Source: Sunxiuqinia sp965372405
Lineage (GTDB): Bacteria > Bacteroidota > Bacteroidia > Bacteroidales > Prolixibacteraceae
NCBI GenBank assembly: GCA_965372405.1
Contig: CBDVCE010000019.1
Span: forward strand, 4,622-68,621
Length of the DNA: 64,000 nt
Direction: 5' to 3'
Under the pieces are notes generated by a model. It did not search any database. It was not told where the DNA came from and worked only from the letters and a program-made list of their open reading frames with translations. Below are positions 1-9,404 of the stretch, piece after piece. Position 1 is the first letter of the stretch. Each line of letters starts with the position of its first letter. A program made the position numbers and the translations under genes.

Positions 1-2
1 CG

Positions 3-752
3 GAATTAGATCCTAACGATCCTAGCCGTACAATCGATATGGGTTCTTCTGAAGGTTACCAAACATTCCTAAGAAAAGGTGGTTCTTATGGAGATCTATA
101 TGGATATATGTTTAAAAGAAATGATGCCGGACAAATCATGCTCGATGAGACTACTGGTCGTCCATTGAGAATTGACGAACGTATTGATCCAGAGGACTGG
201 AGTATAGGATACTTGGGGAGTCTTGAACCTGATTTTAGCCTTTCATGGAACAACACTATCCAAATTGAACGAATTAGCATTGGCGCCCTTATTTCAGGGA
301 AATTTGGTGGCAAAACTGTTAGCCAGACTGAAGCCATGCTTGATGGATGGGGTGTAAGTAAGAGAAGTGGTGACGCAAGGGATGTTGGATATGTTGAAAT
401 AAACGGTATTCAGGGAACTACTCCTGTCACTCAGATTTCTGCTTTCGATTATTATGCAGAAGGTGGTGGTACTGGAGGTAGGAACAGTATTATTGAGCCT
501 TATGTTTATGACAGGACAAATATTCGATTAAGCCAGTTGTCTATTGCTTATGATTTAGATGTTAAAAAACTAAATCTTCCATTAACTAATGCAACTATCT
601 CACTTGTTGGGCAGAATTTATTCATCTTTTATAAAGATGCACCTTATGATCCTGAGTTGGCTATGAGTACAAATAACAGTTCGCAATCGCTCGACAACTT
701 CAATGTCCCTGCTACCAGAACTTATGGTTTTAATTTAAAAGTAACATTCTAA
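3..752 (+). CDS. SusC/RagA-family TonB-dependent receptor, C-terminal part
   Basis: The frame is open from base 3 and ends at a stop at 752, giving about 249 residues of the end of an outer-membrane glycan importer whose start lies before the window. Seen: alternating beta-strand-like segments, the late SusC-type stretch 'ATISLVGQNLFIFYK', a 'DPEL' motif, and a final strand ending in an aromatic residue (FNLKVTF), as expected of a TonB-dependent beta-barrel. A susD-like gene follows after 12 bp, the normal susC-susD order. Family knowledge: SusC forms the TonB-energised barrel and SusD the lid. The ligand cannot be read from this piece. Whether this receptor carries an STN signalling domain cannot be seen. 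Confidence 0.93.
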   Translation, partial: ELDPNDPSRTIDMGSSEGYQTFLRKGGSYGDLYGYMFKRNDAGQIMLDETTGRPLRIDERIDPEDWSIGYLGSLEPDFSLSWNNTIQIERISIGALISGKFGGKTVSQTEAMLDGWGVSKRSGDARDVGYVEINGIQGTTPVTQISAFDYYAEGGGTGGRNSIIEPYVYDRTNIRLSQLSIAYDLDVKKLNLPLTNATISLVGQNLFIFYKDAPYDPELAMSTNNSSQSLDNFNVPATRTYGFNLKVTF

Positions 753-764
753 AACTGAGGAAAT

Positions 765-2330
765 ATGAAAAAAATATTTTATACAATTATATTAGCCCTG
801 GGATTTTTGGCATGTACCGATAATTTCGAAGAGGCAAACAGGAATCATTTCCGTATTTCAGACACGCAATTGGATCAGGATTTTAACCGGCTTGGATCTC
901 CGTTCAAGCAATTATTACAGAACCAGTTTGGGCATCAGGTTGAAGAAGACCTCTTGCACGATAATTGGGTTCGTCACGTTGGTACACCAACTCCATTCGT
1001 GGGAGGTGTAAACAACACTACTTATGTCATTCAGTGGAATAGATTTTGGAACCGTTCCTACTCAAGTGTTATGTCTCCGGCAGAACAGGTAATTATACAG
1101 GCCGATGAAGGCGGTTATGAGGTATATTCGGCATGGGCAAAATTTTTACAATTACATGTTATGACTAAACTTACAGCATATCATGGACCGGTAATCTATT
1201 CTAATTTTGGTGTCACTGGCAAAGCTGATATTTATGATAGCGAACCGGATCTTTACAATGCGTTTTTTGCTGATTTGGATGAAATTCAATCTGTATTTTC
1301 ATCAAACAGTGATTATACTGGTATGATAAAGTTTGATGAGAGTTACCAAGGAGATGTGGCAAAATGGAGCAAACTGGTTAACTCTTTACGTTTAAGATTG
1401 GCTATTAGGATTTCGAAAGTTGCTCCGGCTCTTGCAAAAACTCAGGGAGAAAAAGCAATGAGTGACGGTGCGGGATTAATTGCATCGAATGGTGATAATT
1501 TTACTGTTTTTCTCTACGGGGGAAAATTACCCTTGGTAGTGATTGCTAACGAATGGGGTGATAGCCGTATGGGCGCAGGAATGGAATCATTTGGTGTAGG
1601 TCTGAAAGATAACAGAATTAAGAGTTTCTTTGCGCCTGCTACTGACGACTCACTTTATCCAGATCATCCAGATTGGCCATACAAAGGTATTCACAGTGGG
1701 GCATTTTTGGAAGCAAAAGGTCAAAGATTAACGTATTCTGCCCCTAACGCATCGTTTAAATCGGTTAAAAGCAGAAGGTCATTTACTTATTCAGAAGTTT
1801 GCCACTTAAAAGCGGAGGCTGCATTAAGGGGCTGGGCCGGTGCAGGAGATGCTAAAACAAATTATGAAGATGGTGTGAAAGCTTCTTTTGCCGATTGGGG
1901 AGCAGCTGGAGTTGATGCATACCTGGCTGATGCTACCAGTACGCCAATTGACTATGTGGATCCAAAAGAACCATTGAATAATTTTACCAGCCGCTCTACC
2001 GTTACTGTTGCCTGGAATGAGGCTGATAGTGATGAGTTGAAACTGGAAAAAATTATCACTCAAAAGTGGTTTAATGGTTTTACAAACTCAAATGAAACAT
2101 GGTGTGATCACCGCAGGACAGGATATCCTAAACTGCCGTATAACACTAGAAACGACAGTTATTCCAGAGATGGAGTTATAGCTGCTGATGACTTCTTAAG
2201 AAGAGTAATATTCCCAGAAGACGAAAGGAATAATAATAGTGATAATGTTTCTGCTGCAACTGCTACAATGAGTGGGCCAGATGAAATAGGTACTCACTTG
2301 TGGTGGGATACAGGTGGTTCAAACTTCTAG
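765..2330 (+). CDS. SusD/RagB-like glycan-binding lipoprotein (SusD-like_2 type)
   Basis: A 521-residue surface lipoprotein. Seen: a signal ending in the lipobox 'LGFLACTDNFEEANRN', with Cys about residue 17; TPR-like helices with 'YSAWAKFLQLHVMTKLTAYHGPVIYSNFG' in split form; the SusD-like 'WSKLVNSLRLRLAIRISKV' stretch; and a C-terminal part with 'RSTVTVAWNEADSDELKLEKIITQKWFNG' in outline, which is typical of this class. It lies 12 bp after the susC end, so the two are translated as a pair. Family knowledge: it caps the SusC barrel at the outer membrane and captures glycan. Substrate unknown. The enzymes downstream on the same strand suggest a hexosamine-containing glycan, which is inference. 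Confidence 0.93.
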   Translation: MKKIFYTIILALGFLACTDNFEEANRNHFRISDTQLDQDFNRLGSPFKQLLQNQFGHQVEEDLLHDNWVRHVGTPTPFVGGVNNTTYVIQWNRFWNRSYSSVMSPAEQVIIQADEGGYEVYSAWAKFLQLHVMTKLTAYHGPVIYSNFGVTGKADIYDSEPDLYNAFFADLDEIQSVFSSNSDYTGMIKFDESYQGDVAKWSKLVNSLRLRLAIRISKVAPALAKTQGEKAMSDGAGLIASNGDNFTVFLYGGKLPLVVIANEWGDSRMGAGMESFGVGLKDNRIKSFFAPATDDSLYPDHPDWPYKGIHSGAFLEAKGQRLTYSAPNASFKSVKSRRSFTYSEVCHLKAEAALRGWAGAGDAKTNYEDGVKASFADWGAAGVDAYLADATSTPIDYVDPKEPLNNFTSRSTVTVAWNEADSDELKLEKIITQKWFNGFTNSNETWCDHRRTGYPKLPYNTRNDSYSRDGVIAADDFLRRVIFPEDERNNNSDNVSAATATMSGPDEIGTHLWWDTGGSNF

Positions 2331-2691
2331 TATTGAAATATTTTAAAGTAGTATTTTTAAGAATAGAGTTCTCTTGTATTGCGATACCAGATTCTTACTT
2401 AAACGCATACTACTAAAGATGCAATGTTTGTTTTTATAAAATCTGTTTACCGATTTGAGTCGGTAGGATTTGGTGTTAGTTCACAAGGAGGGAGTTTACT
2501 CTCTCCTTGTTTCTAATTTAGAACAATAATTAGATAGAAATTACATATAAAAACCCAATGCTTTAGTAATCTCATATTGATTAAGAATAGGAGCAGATTC
2601 TAAAAACAGTATCAAGCTTTTATTTCCAAGCCACAAAACAATTACAAGCAACACGAAAAGATAAATTGATTCAATTATAAGATATTATTTA
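2331..2691 (+). other. Intergenic stretch after susD with two hairpins
   Basis: The 361-bp gap between susD and the GH20 gene has no credible gene. It holds a small hairpin at 2448-2465 (6-bp stem TACCGA/TCGGTA) and a stronger terminator-like hairpin at 2483-2510, then AT-rich sequence leading to the GH20 start. I see no clear TTTG/TAnnTTTG promoter pair. The GH20-to-M28 run may therefore start as its own transcript here, or continue from susCD by read-through. Confidence 0.6.
2483..2510 (+). terminator. Probable terminator after susCD
   Basis: A 12-bp stem ACAAGGAGGGAG / CTCTCTCCTTGT with one G-T pair and a 4-nt TTTA loop, followed by TTCTAATTT. It lies 150 bp past the susD stop. The T run is short, so termination may be partial. 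Confidence 0.6.
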
Positions 2692-5094
2692 ATGCGCAGA
2701 TCCATTTCACATATTCTTGCAAAATCCATAGGAAAATTAGACTTTAAGTTATTAATTGCAAGCTTTATTCTACTTCAAAATATACAATTCTGTTACGCCC
2801 AGGAACAAGTTAAAGACCTAACAGAATTAGAAAAAACAGCACTCACCATTAATGAAATAATGGCAATCGAAAAGCAAGATAAATCAATTAAGAACCCGAA
2901 AGTTCCTGAAGGTTATGAGATTGAATTAATTGGAACTGACAGATTACAGGTTATAAACAACAATGGAGATATATCAAGTCCAATAGTCAATTCTGATGTC
3001 CACCTCTATTACCAGCTAATTGACAAAAAAACAAATAATCGTACTGACATCCCAAACATACATGTTACAGTACCAGGAACACTTTCAAAAAGTGAATCGG
3101 ATAATCCTTGTCCTGAAATAATACCAGCTATACGGGAATGGAAAGGTAGAACTGGTTATTTTTCATTAAATGAATGTGGAAATATTGTAGTTGATACTGA
3201 CAATTATAACACCCTTAAAAAAAGTATTGATCAATTCGCTGATGATTTCAAATTCTTTGGCAAGCTCAACTACAAACTGGTTTCAGGAACAAAGACAAAT
3301 AACGATATTTTCATCACCCTCAACTGTAATGATAATGCATTGGGAGAAGAGGGCTACAAATTAACAATTGATAATGGTATCCTATTGGAGGCAAATACAC
3401 CCAAAGGAATACTCATGGGTACGCAAACCATTCTGCAATTAGTAAATCGATATAATAATACAATTCCGAAGGGGATTGCCCGTGATTATCCTAAATATGC
3501 TCGTAGAGGATTTATGTTGGATGTTGGCAGAAAGTTCTTTAGTATTGATTTTTTGCGTGATTATGTGCGAATAATGTCTTATTATAAAATGAATGAATTT
3601 CACATTCATTTAAATGACAATGGCTTTAAACAGTACTTCGAAAATGATTGGAGTAAAACCTATTCTTCATTTAGGTTGGAATCGGAAACTTACCCTGGTT
3701 TAACATCCAAAGACGGTTTTTATAGTAAAAAAGAGTTTACAGCTTTGCAGCAACTTGGAATGGACTATGGAGTAAACGTTATACCTGAGATTGATATTCC
3801 AGCTCACTCGCTAGCCTTTACAAAATATCGTCCAGATATTGGAAGTAAAGAATACGGAATGGATCATTTGGATATTAATAATCCGGAAACATATGAATTT
3901 CTGGATAGATTATTTGAAGAATACCTATCAGGAGAGAATCCAGTTTTTATTGGTACAGATGTACATGTTGGCACAGACGAGTACGATAAGAAAGAAGCAG
4001 AATCATTTCGAAAATTTACAGACCATTATCTTAAAAAGGTTCAAAGTTTCAGAAAACGAGCCAGACTATGGGGTTCCTTAACTCATGCAAATGGCAATAC
4101 ACCTGTTACATCTGAAAATGTAATCATGAATGCCTGGTACAATGGTTATGCAAATCCGAAAGATATGATAGACCAAGGCTTTGAGCTTATATCAACTTCA
4201 GACAGGCACTTATATATTGTTCCTGCTGCTGATTATTATTACGACTATTTAAATCTTGAATTTCTATATAACAAATGGGAACCAAACATGATTGGCGGAG
4301 TTACTTTCCCATTTGGTCATCCGCAAATAAGTGGTGGTATGTTTGCAGTATGGAATGATCACTGCGGTAATGGAATTACAGAAAAAGATGTGCATCATAG
4401 AGCGTTTCAAGCGCTACAGGTTCTTTCAGCAAAAATGTGGATCGGCAAAAACAACAAATTACAACTTGATGAATTTAAGACGATTGCCTCAAAATTAGCA
4501 GAAGCACCAAATGTCAACATCATGGGACGAGTGCAACATATTGGCAACACAGTACTTCATTACGACTTTTCTACACATAAGAATAAAGATTTGACTCCAA
4601 ACAACTTTGATATTGCAGGCATAAAAGGTGTGGAATGGGAAGAGAATAACGGCTATGTATTTAATGAAGAAATCTCAATATTATTACCATTGGAAGAAAT
4701 TGGCTACCCATATGAAGTCTCTTTTGAAATAACCTTTGATAGCCAAATGAATTCTGAGGTTGAATTGTTCTCGTCACGAAATGCAAAAGTTTTTGCAATT
4801 CCAAAGAATGGAAAAATTGAACTTAGCTTTAAAAGAGAAGGTTATCATTATAAGTTCAGAACCTTGCTGGATAAAAACAGACGCCAATCAATAACAATAA
4901 AAGGAGATCACAAAGGTACATCACTTTGCATTGAGGGTGAAGAAGTTGAACGTCTTCAAGGAATAGTAAAGGAATATAAAAAAGAGAATGGACAGATTAG
5001 TAAAATGTACATCCAGCAAACGCTTGTTTTTCCATTAAGAACAATAGGTAAGTTCAAAGGAGTTTTACACTCATTAAAAATTAAAACTAATTAA
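2692..5094 (+). CDS. Secreted GH20 beta-N-acetylhexosaminidase
   Basis: An 800-residue exo-hexosaminidase predicted to release terminal GlcNAc/GalNAc. Seen: signal peptide to about residue 36 (FCYAQ); an Ig-like region about 60-145 ('VPEGYEIELIGTDRLQVI', 'IHVTVPG'); a GH20b-like alpha/beta domain about 150-265; a TIM-barrel start 'YARRGFMLDVGRKFFSIDFL' and 'MNEFHIHLNDNG'; and the catalytic Asp-Glu pair in 'HVGTDEYD' (D429-E430). About 190 C-terminal residues look like a LamG/concanavalin-type beta-sandwich ('LHYDFSTHK'). Family knowledge: GH20 uses substrate-assisted catalysis with this Asp-Glu pair. It heads a run of + strand enzyme genes; the next starts 10 bp after its stop, indicating an operon. 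The exact substrate is not readable. Confidence 0.93.
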   Translation: MRRSISHILAKSIGKLDFKLLIASFILLQNIQFCYAQEQVKDLTELEKTALTINEIMAIEKQDKSIKNPKVPEGYEIELIGTDRLQVINNNGDISSPIVNSDVHLYYQLIDKKTNNRTDIPNIHVTVPGTLSKSESDNPCPEIIPAIREWKGRTGYFSLNECGNIVVDTDNYNTLKKSIDQFADDFKFFGKLNYKLVSGTKTNNDIFITLNCNDNALGEEGYKLTIDNGILLEANTPKGILMGTQTILQLVNRYNNTIPKGIARDYPKYARRGFMLDVGRKFFSIDFLRDYVRIMSYYKMNEFHIHLNDNGFKQYFENDWSKTYSSFRLESETYPGLTSKDGFYSKKEFTALQQLGMDYGVNVIPEIDIPAHSLAFTKYRPDIGSKEYGMDHLDINNPETYEFLDRLFEEYLSGENPVFIGTDVHVGTDEYDKKEAESFRKFTDHYLKKVQSFRKRARLWGSLTHANGNTPVTSENVIMNAWYNGYANPKDMIDQGFELISTSDRHLYIVPAADYYYDYLNLEFLYNKWEPNMIGGVTFPFGHPQISGGMFAVWNDHCGNGITEKDVHHRAFQALQVLSAKMWIGKNNKLQLDEFKTIASKLAEAPNVNIMGRVQHIGNTVLHYDFSTHKNKDLTPNNFDIAGIKGVEWEENNGYVFNEEISILLPLEEIGYPYEVSFEITFDSQMNSEVELFSSRNAKVFAIPKNGKIELSFKREGYHYKFRTLLDKNRRQSITIKGDHKGTSLCIEGEEVERLQGIVKEYKKENGQISKMYIQQTLVFPLRTIGKFKGVLHSLKIKTN

Positions 5095-5104
5095 TCTAAA
5101 CAAT

Positions 5105-5926
5105 ATGAAGAAATATAGTAAGGCTCTAATAATTAACGCAATTCTCATATTAACTGTATTTTTATCATTTGCAGAAAACAATACAAAGGTAGACTCATCA
5201 CGTATTGTAAAGGTTCTAACATTTAATATCTATCATGGTGAGACTTATTATCGAGACCATTCACTTCCCTACGAAAGCAATCTGGATATTATAGCAGAAG
5301 TAATAAATTCAATAAAACCAGATCTGGTTGCAATGCAAGAAGTAGATTTTAAAACCAACCGAGCCAAAGGATTAGATTTAATGACAGAACTAGGAGTTAA
5401 AACAGGAATGGCTCCTTTATTTGGGAAAGCAATGAAATATGATGGAGGTGAATATGGTGAAGGGATCTTATCCCGACACTCTTTTGTTGAAACCAAAAAT
5501 TACCCATTATATGCAAGTGAGAACAAAGAACCACGTGCTGCATTGAGTGCTATAATAGAACTACCATGTGGTGAGCTTGTTCGCTTTATTGGTACACATC
5601 TTGATCATACCAGTAATGTAGAAAGGTTAGACCAGGCCAAACAGCTAAATAAACTATTTGGGAACGATGCAGTTCCTTCCTTTATGGCTGGAGATCTGAA
5701 TTCACTCTCTGAAAGTCCAACAATGCAAACTTTATTTAAAAAATGGTCACAATCGTCATCAGATAATGCACCTACAATTCCCTCATTAAAACCAACTCAT
5801 AAAGTTGATTATATCCTTTATAGACCAGCAAATAGATGGCGTATTATTGAAAGCAGAGTAATTGATGAAAAGAAAGCTTCTGACCATAATCCTGTACTAA
5901 CCATATTTGAGATATTACCTAAATAG
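5105..5926 (+). CDS. Secreted endonuclease/exonuclease/phosphatase (EEP) family protein
   Basis: A 273-residue exported phosphodiesterase or phosphatase of the DNase I/sphingomyelinase fold. Seen: N-terminal signal (ILILTVFLSFAEN) and the ordered EEP motifs 'LTFNIYHG' (Asn), 'AMQEVD' (Glu), 'GTHLDH' (His), 'MAGDLNS' (Asp/Asn) and 'SDHNPV' (Asp-His), so the metal site looks intact. It has no LamG domain, unlike the two larger EEP proteins downstream. It sits 10 bp after GH20, so it is probably co-transcribed. EEP substrates range from DNA to sphingomyelin, GPI and inositol phosphates, and the sequence alone does not decide. Its place among hexosaminidases favours a phosphorylated glycan or glycolipid (inference). 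Confidence 0.88.
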   Translation: MKKYSKALIINAILILTVFLSFAENNTKVDSSRIVKVLTFNIYHGETYYRDHSLPYESNLDIIAEVINSIKPDLVAMQEVDFKTNRAKGLDLMTELGVKTGMAPLFGKAMKYDGGEYGEGILSRHSFVETKNYPLYASENKEPRAALSAIIELPCGELVRFIGTHLDHTSNVERLDQAKQLNKLFGNDAVPSFMAGDLNSLSESPTMQTLFKKWSQSSSDNAPTIPSLKPTHKVDYILYRPANRWRIIESRVIDEKKASDHNPVLTIFEILPK

Positions 5927-6025
5927 AAGTTGAGCCGAATTGAGATTTTATAATCAATTTCAGTTCCTGTCCCGTTCTTTAATTGATATGCATATTTTAA
6001 CTCTATAACCTAATAAATTAACCTG

Positions 6026-7789
6026 ATGAATAAAATCAGTCAAATACTATCAATAATTATTTTGGCAACTGTGACTCAGTCATGTCAGTTTTCATCGAAA
6101 GACACCTTAAATAGTCACACTTTTGATGAACCAGATAATCCGCAACAAATTACTCCAATTCAAGATTGGAGTAAACTTGAACGTGGAGTTCAGCTTGGCT
6201 GGGGCAGCAGCTATAAAAGATATCATAAGGATTTCATTCCTACCATTGAACATTCTGAAAGTATCACCTTAACAGGATGGCGTAATGAACGCATTAATGC
6301 TCAAGTAATTGCCTGGTCAAAAGACTCGGTAAAAGATCTATCCATTCACATTTCAAATTTGAAGTCGAATAATGGAATAATTATAGCTGAGGCAGTAACG
6401 CATTTCTTTGTTCGCAATGTAATCTCAGATGAATTCTTAGGTGGATGTGGTTATAAAACTAAAAGTCAGGAAACGGCTCATTTAGTACCTGATTGTTTGG
6501 AAGAAGCAGAGGCATTTAACATGCGAGCAAAATCAACTCGTGGTATTTGGTTCAATATTGATATTCCTGTAAATGCAGATCCTGGAACTTATTCGGCTAT
6601 TGTTACAATAAAAGTTCAGAATAAAGTAATTAAAGATTTACAGTTAAATCTTGAAGTTTTAAATCGCAGTCTCCCCTCTCCCAAAAACTGGAACTATCAA
6701 TTAGATTTATGGCAAAATCCGTATGCTGTAGCACGCATGCATAATGTTGAGCTTTGGTCTGATGAGCATTTTGAAAAGATGAAGCCACTCTATAAAATGC
6801 TAGCTGATGTTGGTCAAAAATGCATAACAGCAAGCATTGTTGATAAACCATGGGGTGGACAGTCTTACGATCCCTATGAATCCATGATACAACATAAATT
6901 GAACACAAGCGGCTTATGGGAATTCGATTATTCCATTTTTGATAAATGGGTTGATTTTATGATGGAACTAGGAATAGACCAACAAATTAACTGCTACTCT
7001 TTAATTCCTTGGGGAAATCAATTGGGATATTATGATGAGAAATTAGAACGTGATACTTTTATTGTGGCACAAGCTTCTTCGGAAGAATTCGCTAATTATT
7101 GGATCCCTTTTTTAGAAGACTTCCGCATACATCTGACACAACAAGGCATATTTGAAAAAACGACAATTGCCATGGATGAACGACCTACCGAAGATATGCT
7201 TAACGCAATTCATCTAATAAAAGAACATGGTGAATTCAAAATAACATCAGCAGCAAATTATAATCCTGGTATTTCAAATCAGATTTATGATCTGAGTGTA
7301 GAATCAAAACATATTTTACCATTGAATGTGATTGAAGAGCGAAGAAAGGATGGACAAAAGACAACATACTATGTTTGTTGCAGTGCTGAATATCCCAATA
7401 ATTTCACCTATTCTCCCCCTTCAGAAGGTGTATGGCAAGGATGGTATGCCTATTCAAAAAATATGGATGGATTTCTACGTTGGGCATATAATTCCTGGGT
7501 TGAAGATCCTATTCATGACACACGATTTAGAACATGGCCCGCAGGAGACACATTTTTTGTATATCCCGGACCAAAATCATCTATCCGGTTTGAGAAACTT
7601 CGAGAAGGAATTCAGGATTATGAGAAGTTGCAGATTCTAACAAATGAATTGAGAATATCTGACAAACCAGAAGCACAAATACAGTTACAAAAGATTGAAG
7701 AGCACTTAAAAGAATTTCAAATCGAGTCTATCCAAAATGAAGGCACATTGAAACTAGTATTGAAAGGGAAAAAACTACTTAACCAATAA
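6026..7789 (+). CDS. GH123-like / DUF4091 glycosidase lipoprotein
   Basis: A 587-residue exported protein resembling GH123 N-acetyl-beta-galactosaminidases (DUF4091 group). Seen: a lipoprotein-type signal ending near Cys20 (ATVTQSC); an N-terminal beta-sandwich about 50-210 ending 'LEVLNRSLPSPKNWNYQLDL'; a TIM-barrel part with 'LWQNPYAVARMHNVELWS' and 'FDKWVDFMMELGI'; and the family's acid pair in 'IAMDERPTEDM' (D384-E385). The C-terminal 'RFRTWPAGDTFFVYPG' and 'IRFEKLREGIQDYEKL' are typical of DUF4091 enzymes. Family knowledge: GH123 uses an Asp-Glu pair for substrate-assisted retaining cleavage of GalNAc. It follows the first EEP gene after 99 bp and precedes the LamG-EEP gene by 10 bp. GalNAc specificity is likely but not proven. 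Confidence 0.85.
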   Translation: MNKISQILSIIILATVTQSCQFSSKDTLNSHTFDEPDNPQQITPIQDWSKLERGVQLGWGSSYKRYHKDFIPTIEHSESITLTGWRNERINAQVIAWSKDSVKDLSIHISNLKSNNGIIIAEAVTHFFVRNVISDEFLGGCGYKTKSQETAHLVPDCLEEAEAFNMRAKSTRGIWFNIDIPVNADPGTYSAIVTIKVQNKVIKDLQLNLEVLNRSLPSPKNWNYQLDLWQNPYAVARMHNVELWSDEHFEKMKPLYKMLADVGQKCITASIVDKPWGGQSYDPYESMIQHKLNTSGLWEFDYSIFDKWVDFMMELGIDQQINCYSLIPWGNQLGYYDEKLERDTFIVAQASSEEFANYWIPFLEDFRIHLTQQGIFEKTTIAMDERPTEDMLNAIHLIKEHGEFKITSAANYNPGISNQIYDLSVESKHILPLNVIEERRKDGQKTTYYVCCSAEYPNNFTYSPPSEGVWQGWYAYSKNMDGFLRWAYNSWVEDPIHDTRFRTWPAGDTFFVYPGPKSSIRFEKLREGIQDYEKLQILTNELRISDKPEAQIQLQKIEEHLKEFQIESIQNEGTLKLVLKGKKLLNQ

Positions 7790-7799
7790 TCACAAACAG

Positions 7800-9401
7800 A
7801 TGAAGACTAAAATATTACTAAAGCTTTTTATTATTCTAGTTATTTCAGGTGTTTCAATTTGCAATGCTAAAAAAAAATCAAAAACAACATCTATTATTTC
7901 TATTGATATGGAATCGAATCTAACTTCCACAATCAATGGGAAGGATTCTATTGTTAACGGAATAAATGGTTACGCCACATACTTTTCAAAAAAACTTGGT
8001 AATAGTCAAATCATTAAACCTGAAAATAAATTACATATCTCTGAGACATGGAAAAATGGCGATTTCTCTGTTGAGATCTGGGTACAAACTACAGCAAAGA
8101 ACAATGAATTTCAAGTTATAGCCTCAAATAAAGATTGGAATTCAGGAGAAATAAAAGATTTTACCGATAACCGATATTTTGGATTTAGTCGAACCAGCGG
8201 CATCAACAAGGGTTGGGCAATCGTATGTCAACCCGATGGTAGCTGGGCATGGAATATTGGAAATGGAAAATATCGAAAAGACTATCGCCCTACTGCTCCA
8301 AGGCAAAAAATAAACGAAGGTGAATGGCATCAAATCGCATTCACAATAAATCGTGCTGATAATGAAGCACGTCTCTATTTTGATGGACTTAATGTCGCCA
8401 TTTATTACATGGGTCCAGTTATAAATTTGGATAGCAACTTGCCTATTGCCTTAGGTACTGATCCAATAGCTGATAAAGACACACCAATCTTCGATGGAGC
8501 AATCGATGAGTTTCAAGTTTACAATCATGTATTAAGTGCCAATGATATTGCAAAAAAATATAAGCAATATGTTCCATCGGCAAAGTTACCTCAAGTATCC
8601 ACTAAAAAAGTAGAAAAATTAAACTTGATGTCTTGGAATATTTGGCATGGAGGAAGAAGACACAGCAGAGAAAATGGACCACTTCAGGTAATTGATTTCA
8701 TAAAAGAAACTGATACTGACATTGTAATGATGCAGGAAACCTATGGTTCAGGTCCATTAATTGCGGATGCATTGGGATATTACTTTTATCTGGCAAGCGC
8801 CAATATATCTGTAATAAGTAAATATCCTATCGAAAAGACTTGGGTGGCCTATCATGAACTCTGGTCTGGAATTACAACGATAAGGTTAAGCGAAGATCAG
8901 AAAATAAACCTGGCTAGTATATGGCTACATTACCTACCAGATTGGAGGAATGATTGCGAGAAACCTGATGCAACCGCTGAAAAGCTATTAGCAGGAGAAG
9001 ATAAAAACCGATACCGGGAGATTAAAATAATATTACAAAAATTGGGAAATGACATTCAGAACACTGATGAAGTTCCTTTAATTATTGGTGGCGATTTTAA
9101 TAGCCCATCTCATAATGACTGGATTGAATCAACATCTGGGTGGCACAATGATCTGGTTGTTAAGTGGCCTGTTAGTAAAGCAATGAAGAATGCTGGTTTT
9201 ATAGATTCTTTTCGCGAAATCAGACCTCATCTACATTATTCATCCAATACAATTAATTCTGAGAAACTTTCTTATCGAATTGATTACATCTACTACAAAG
9301 GAAAAAACTTACAAGCTGTTGATTCCGATATGTATTTTAAATACAAAGGGATATGGCCAAGTGACCACCCTTCTATTACCACAACCTTTTTAATTAAGTA
9401 A
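7800..9401 (+). CDS. Secreted LamG-EEP fusion phosphodiesterase (copy 1)
   Basis: A 533-residue exported fusion. Seen: signal peptide about 1-23; a LamG/concanavalin-like sandwich about 40-255 ('FSVEIWVQT', 'SWAWNIGNGK', 'GEWHQIAFTINRADNEARLY', 'GAIDEFQVYN'); then an EEP domain about 272-533 with 'LMSWNIWHGG', 'IVMMQETYG', 'ASIWLHYLPD', 'IGGDFNSPSH', 'YRIDYIYYKG' and 'PSDHPSI'. All usual EEP metal and catalytic residues are present, including the mid-domain His. It begins 10 bp after the GH123-like stop and is followed after 3 bp by a paralogue with the same layout, indicating tandem duplication. LamG domains often bind carbohydrate or surface ligands, so the enzyme may be held on glycan while cleaving a phosphodiester (inference). 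Confidence 0.88.
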   Translation: MKTKILLKLFIILVISGVSICNAKKKSKTTSIISIDMESNLTSTINGKDSIVNGINGYATYFSKKLGNSQIIKPENKLHISETWKNGDFSVEIWVQTTAKNNEFQVIASNKDWNSGEIKDFTDNRYFGFSRTSGINKGWAIVCQPDGSWAWNIGNGKYRKDYRPTAPRQKINEGEWHQIAFTINRADNEARLYFDGLNVAIYYMGPVINLDSNLPIALGTDPIADKDTPIFDGAIDEFQVYNHVLSANDIAKKYKQYVPSAKLPQVSTKKVEKLNLMSWNIWHGGRRHSRENGPLQVIDFIKETDTDIVMMQETYGSGPLIADALGYYFYLASANISVISKYPIEKTWVAYHELWSGITTIRLSEDQKINLASIWLHYLPDWRNDCEKPDATAEKLLAGEDKNRYREIKIILQKLGNDIQNTDEVPLIIGGDFNSPSHNDWIESTSGWHNDLVVKWPVSKAMKNAGFIDSFREIRPHLHYSSNTINSEKLSYRIDYIYYKGKNLQAVDSDMYFKYKGIWPSDHPSITTTFLIK

Positions 9402-9404
9402 CTT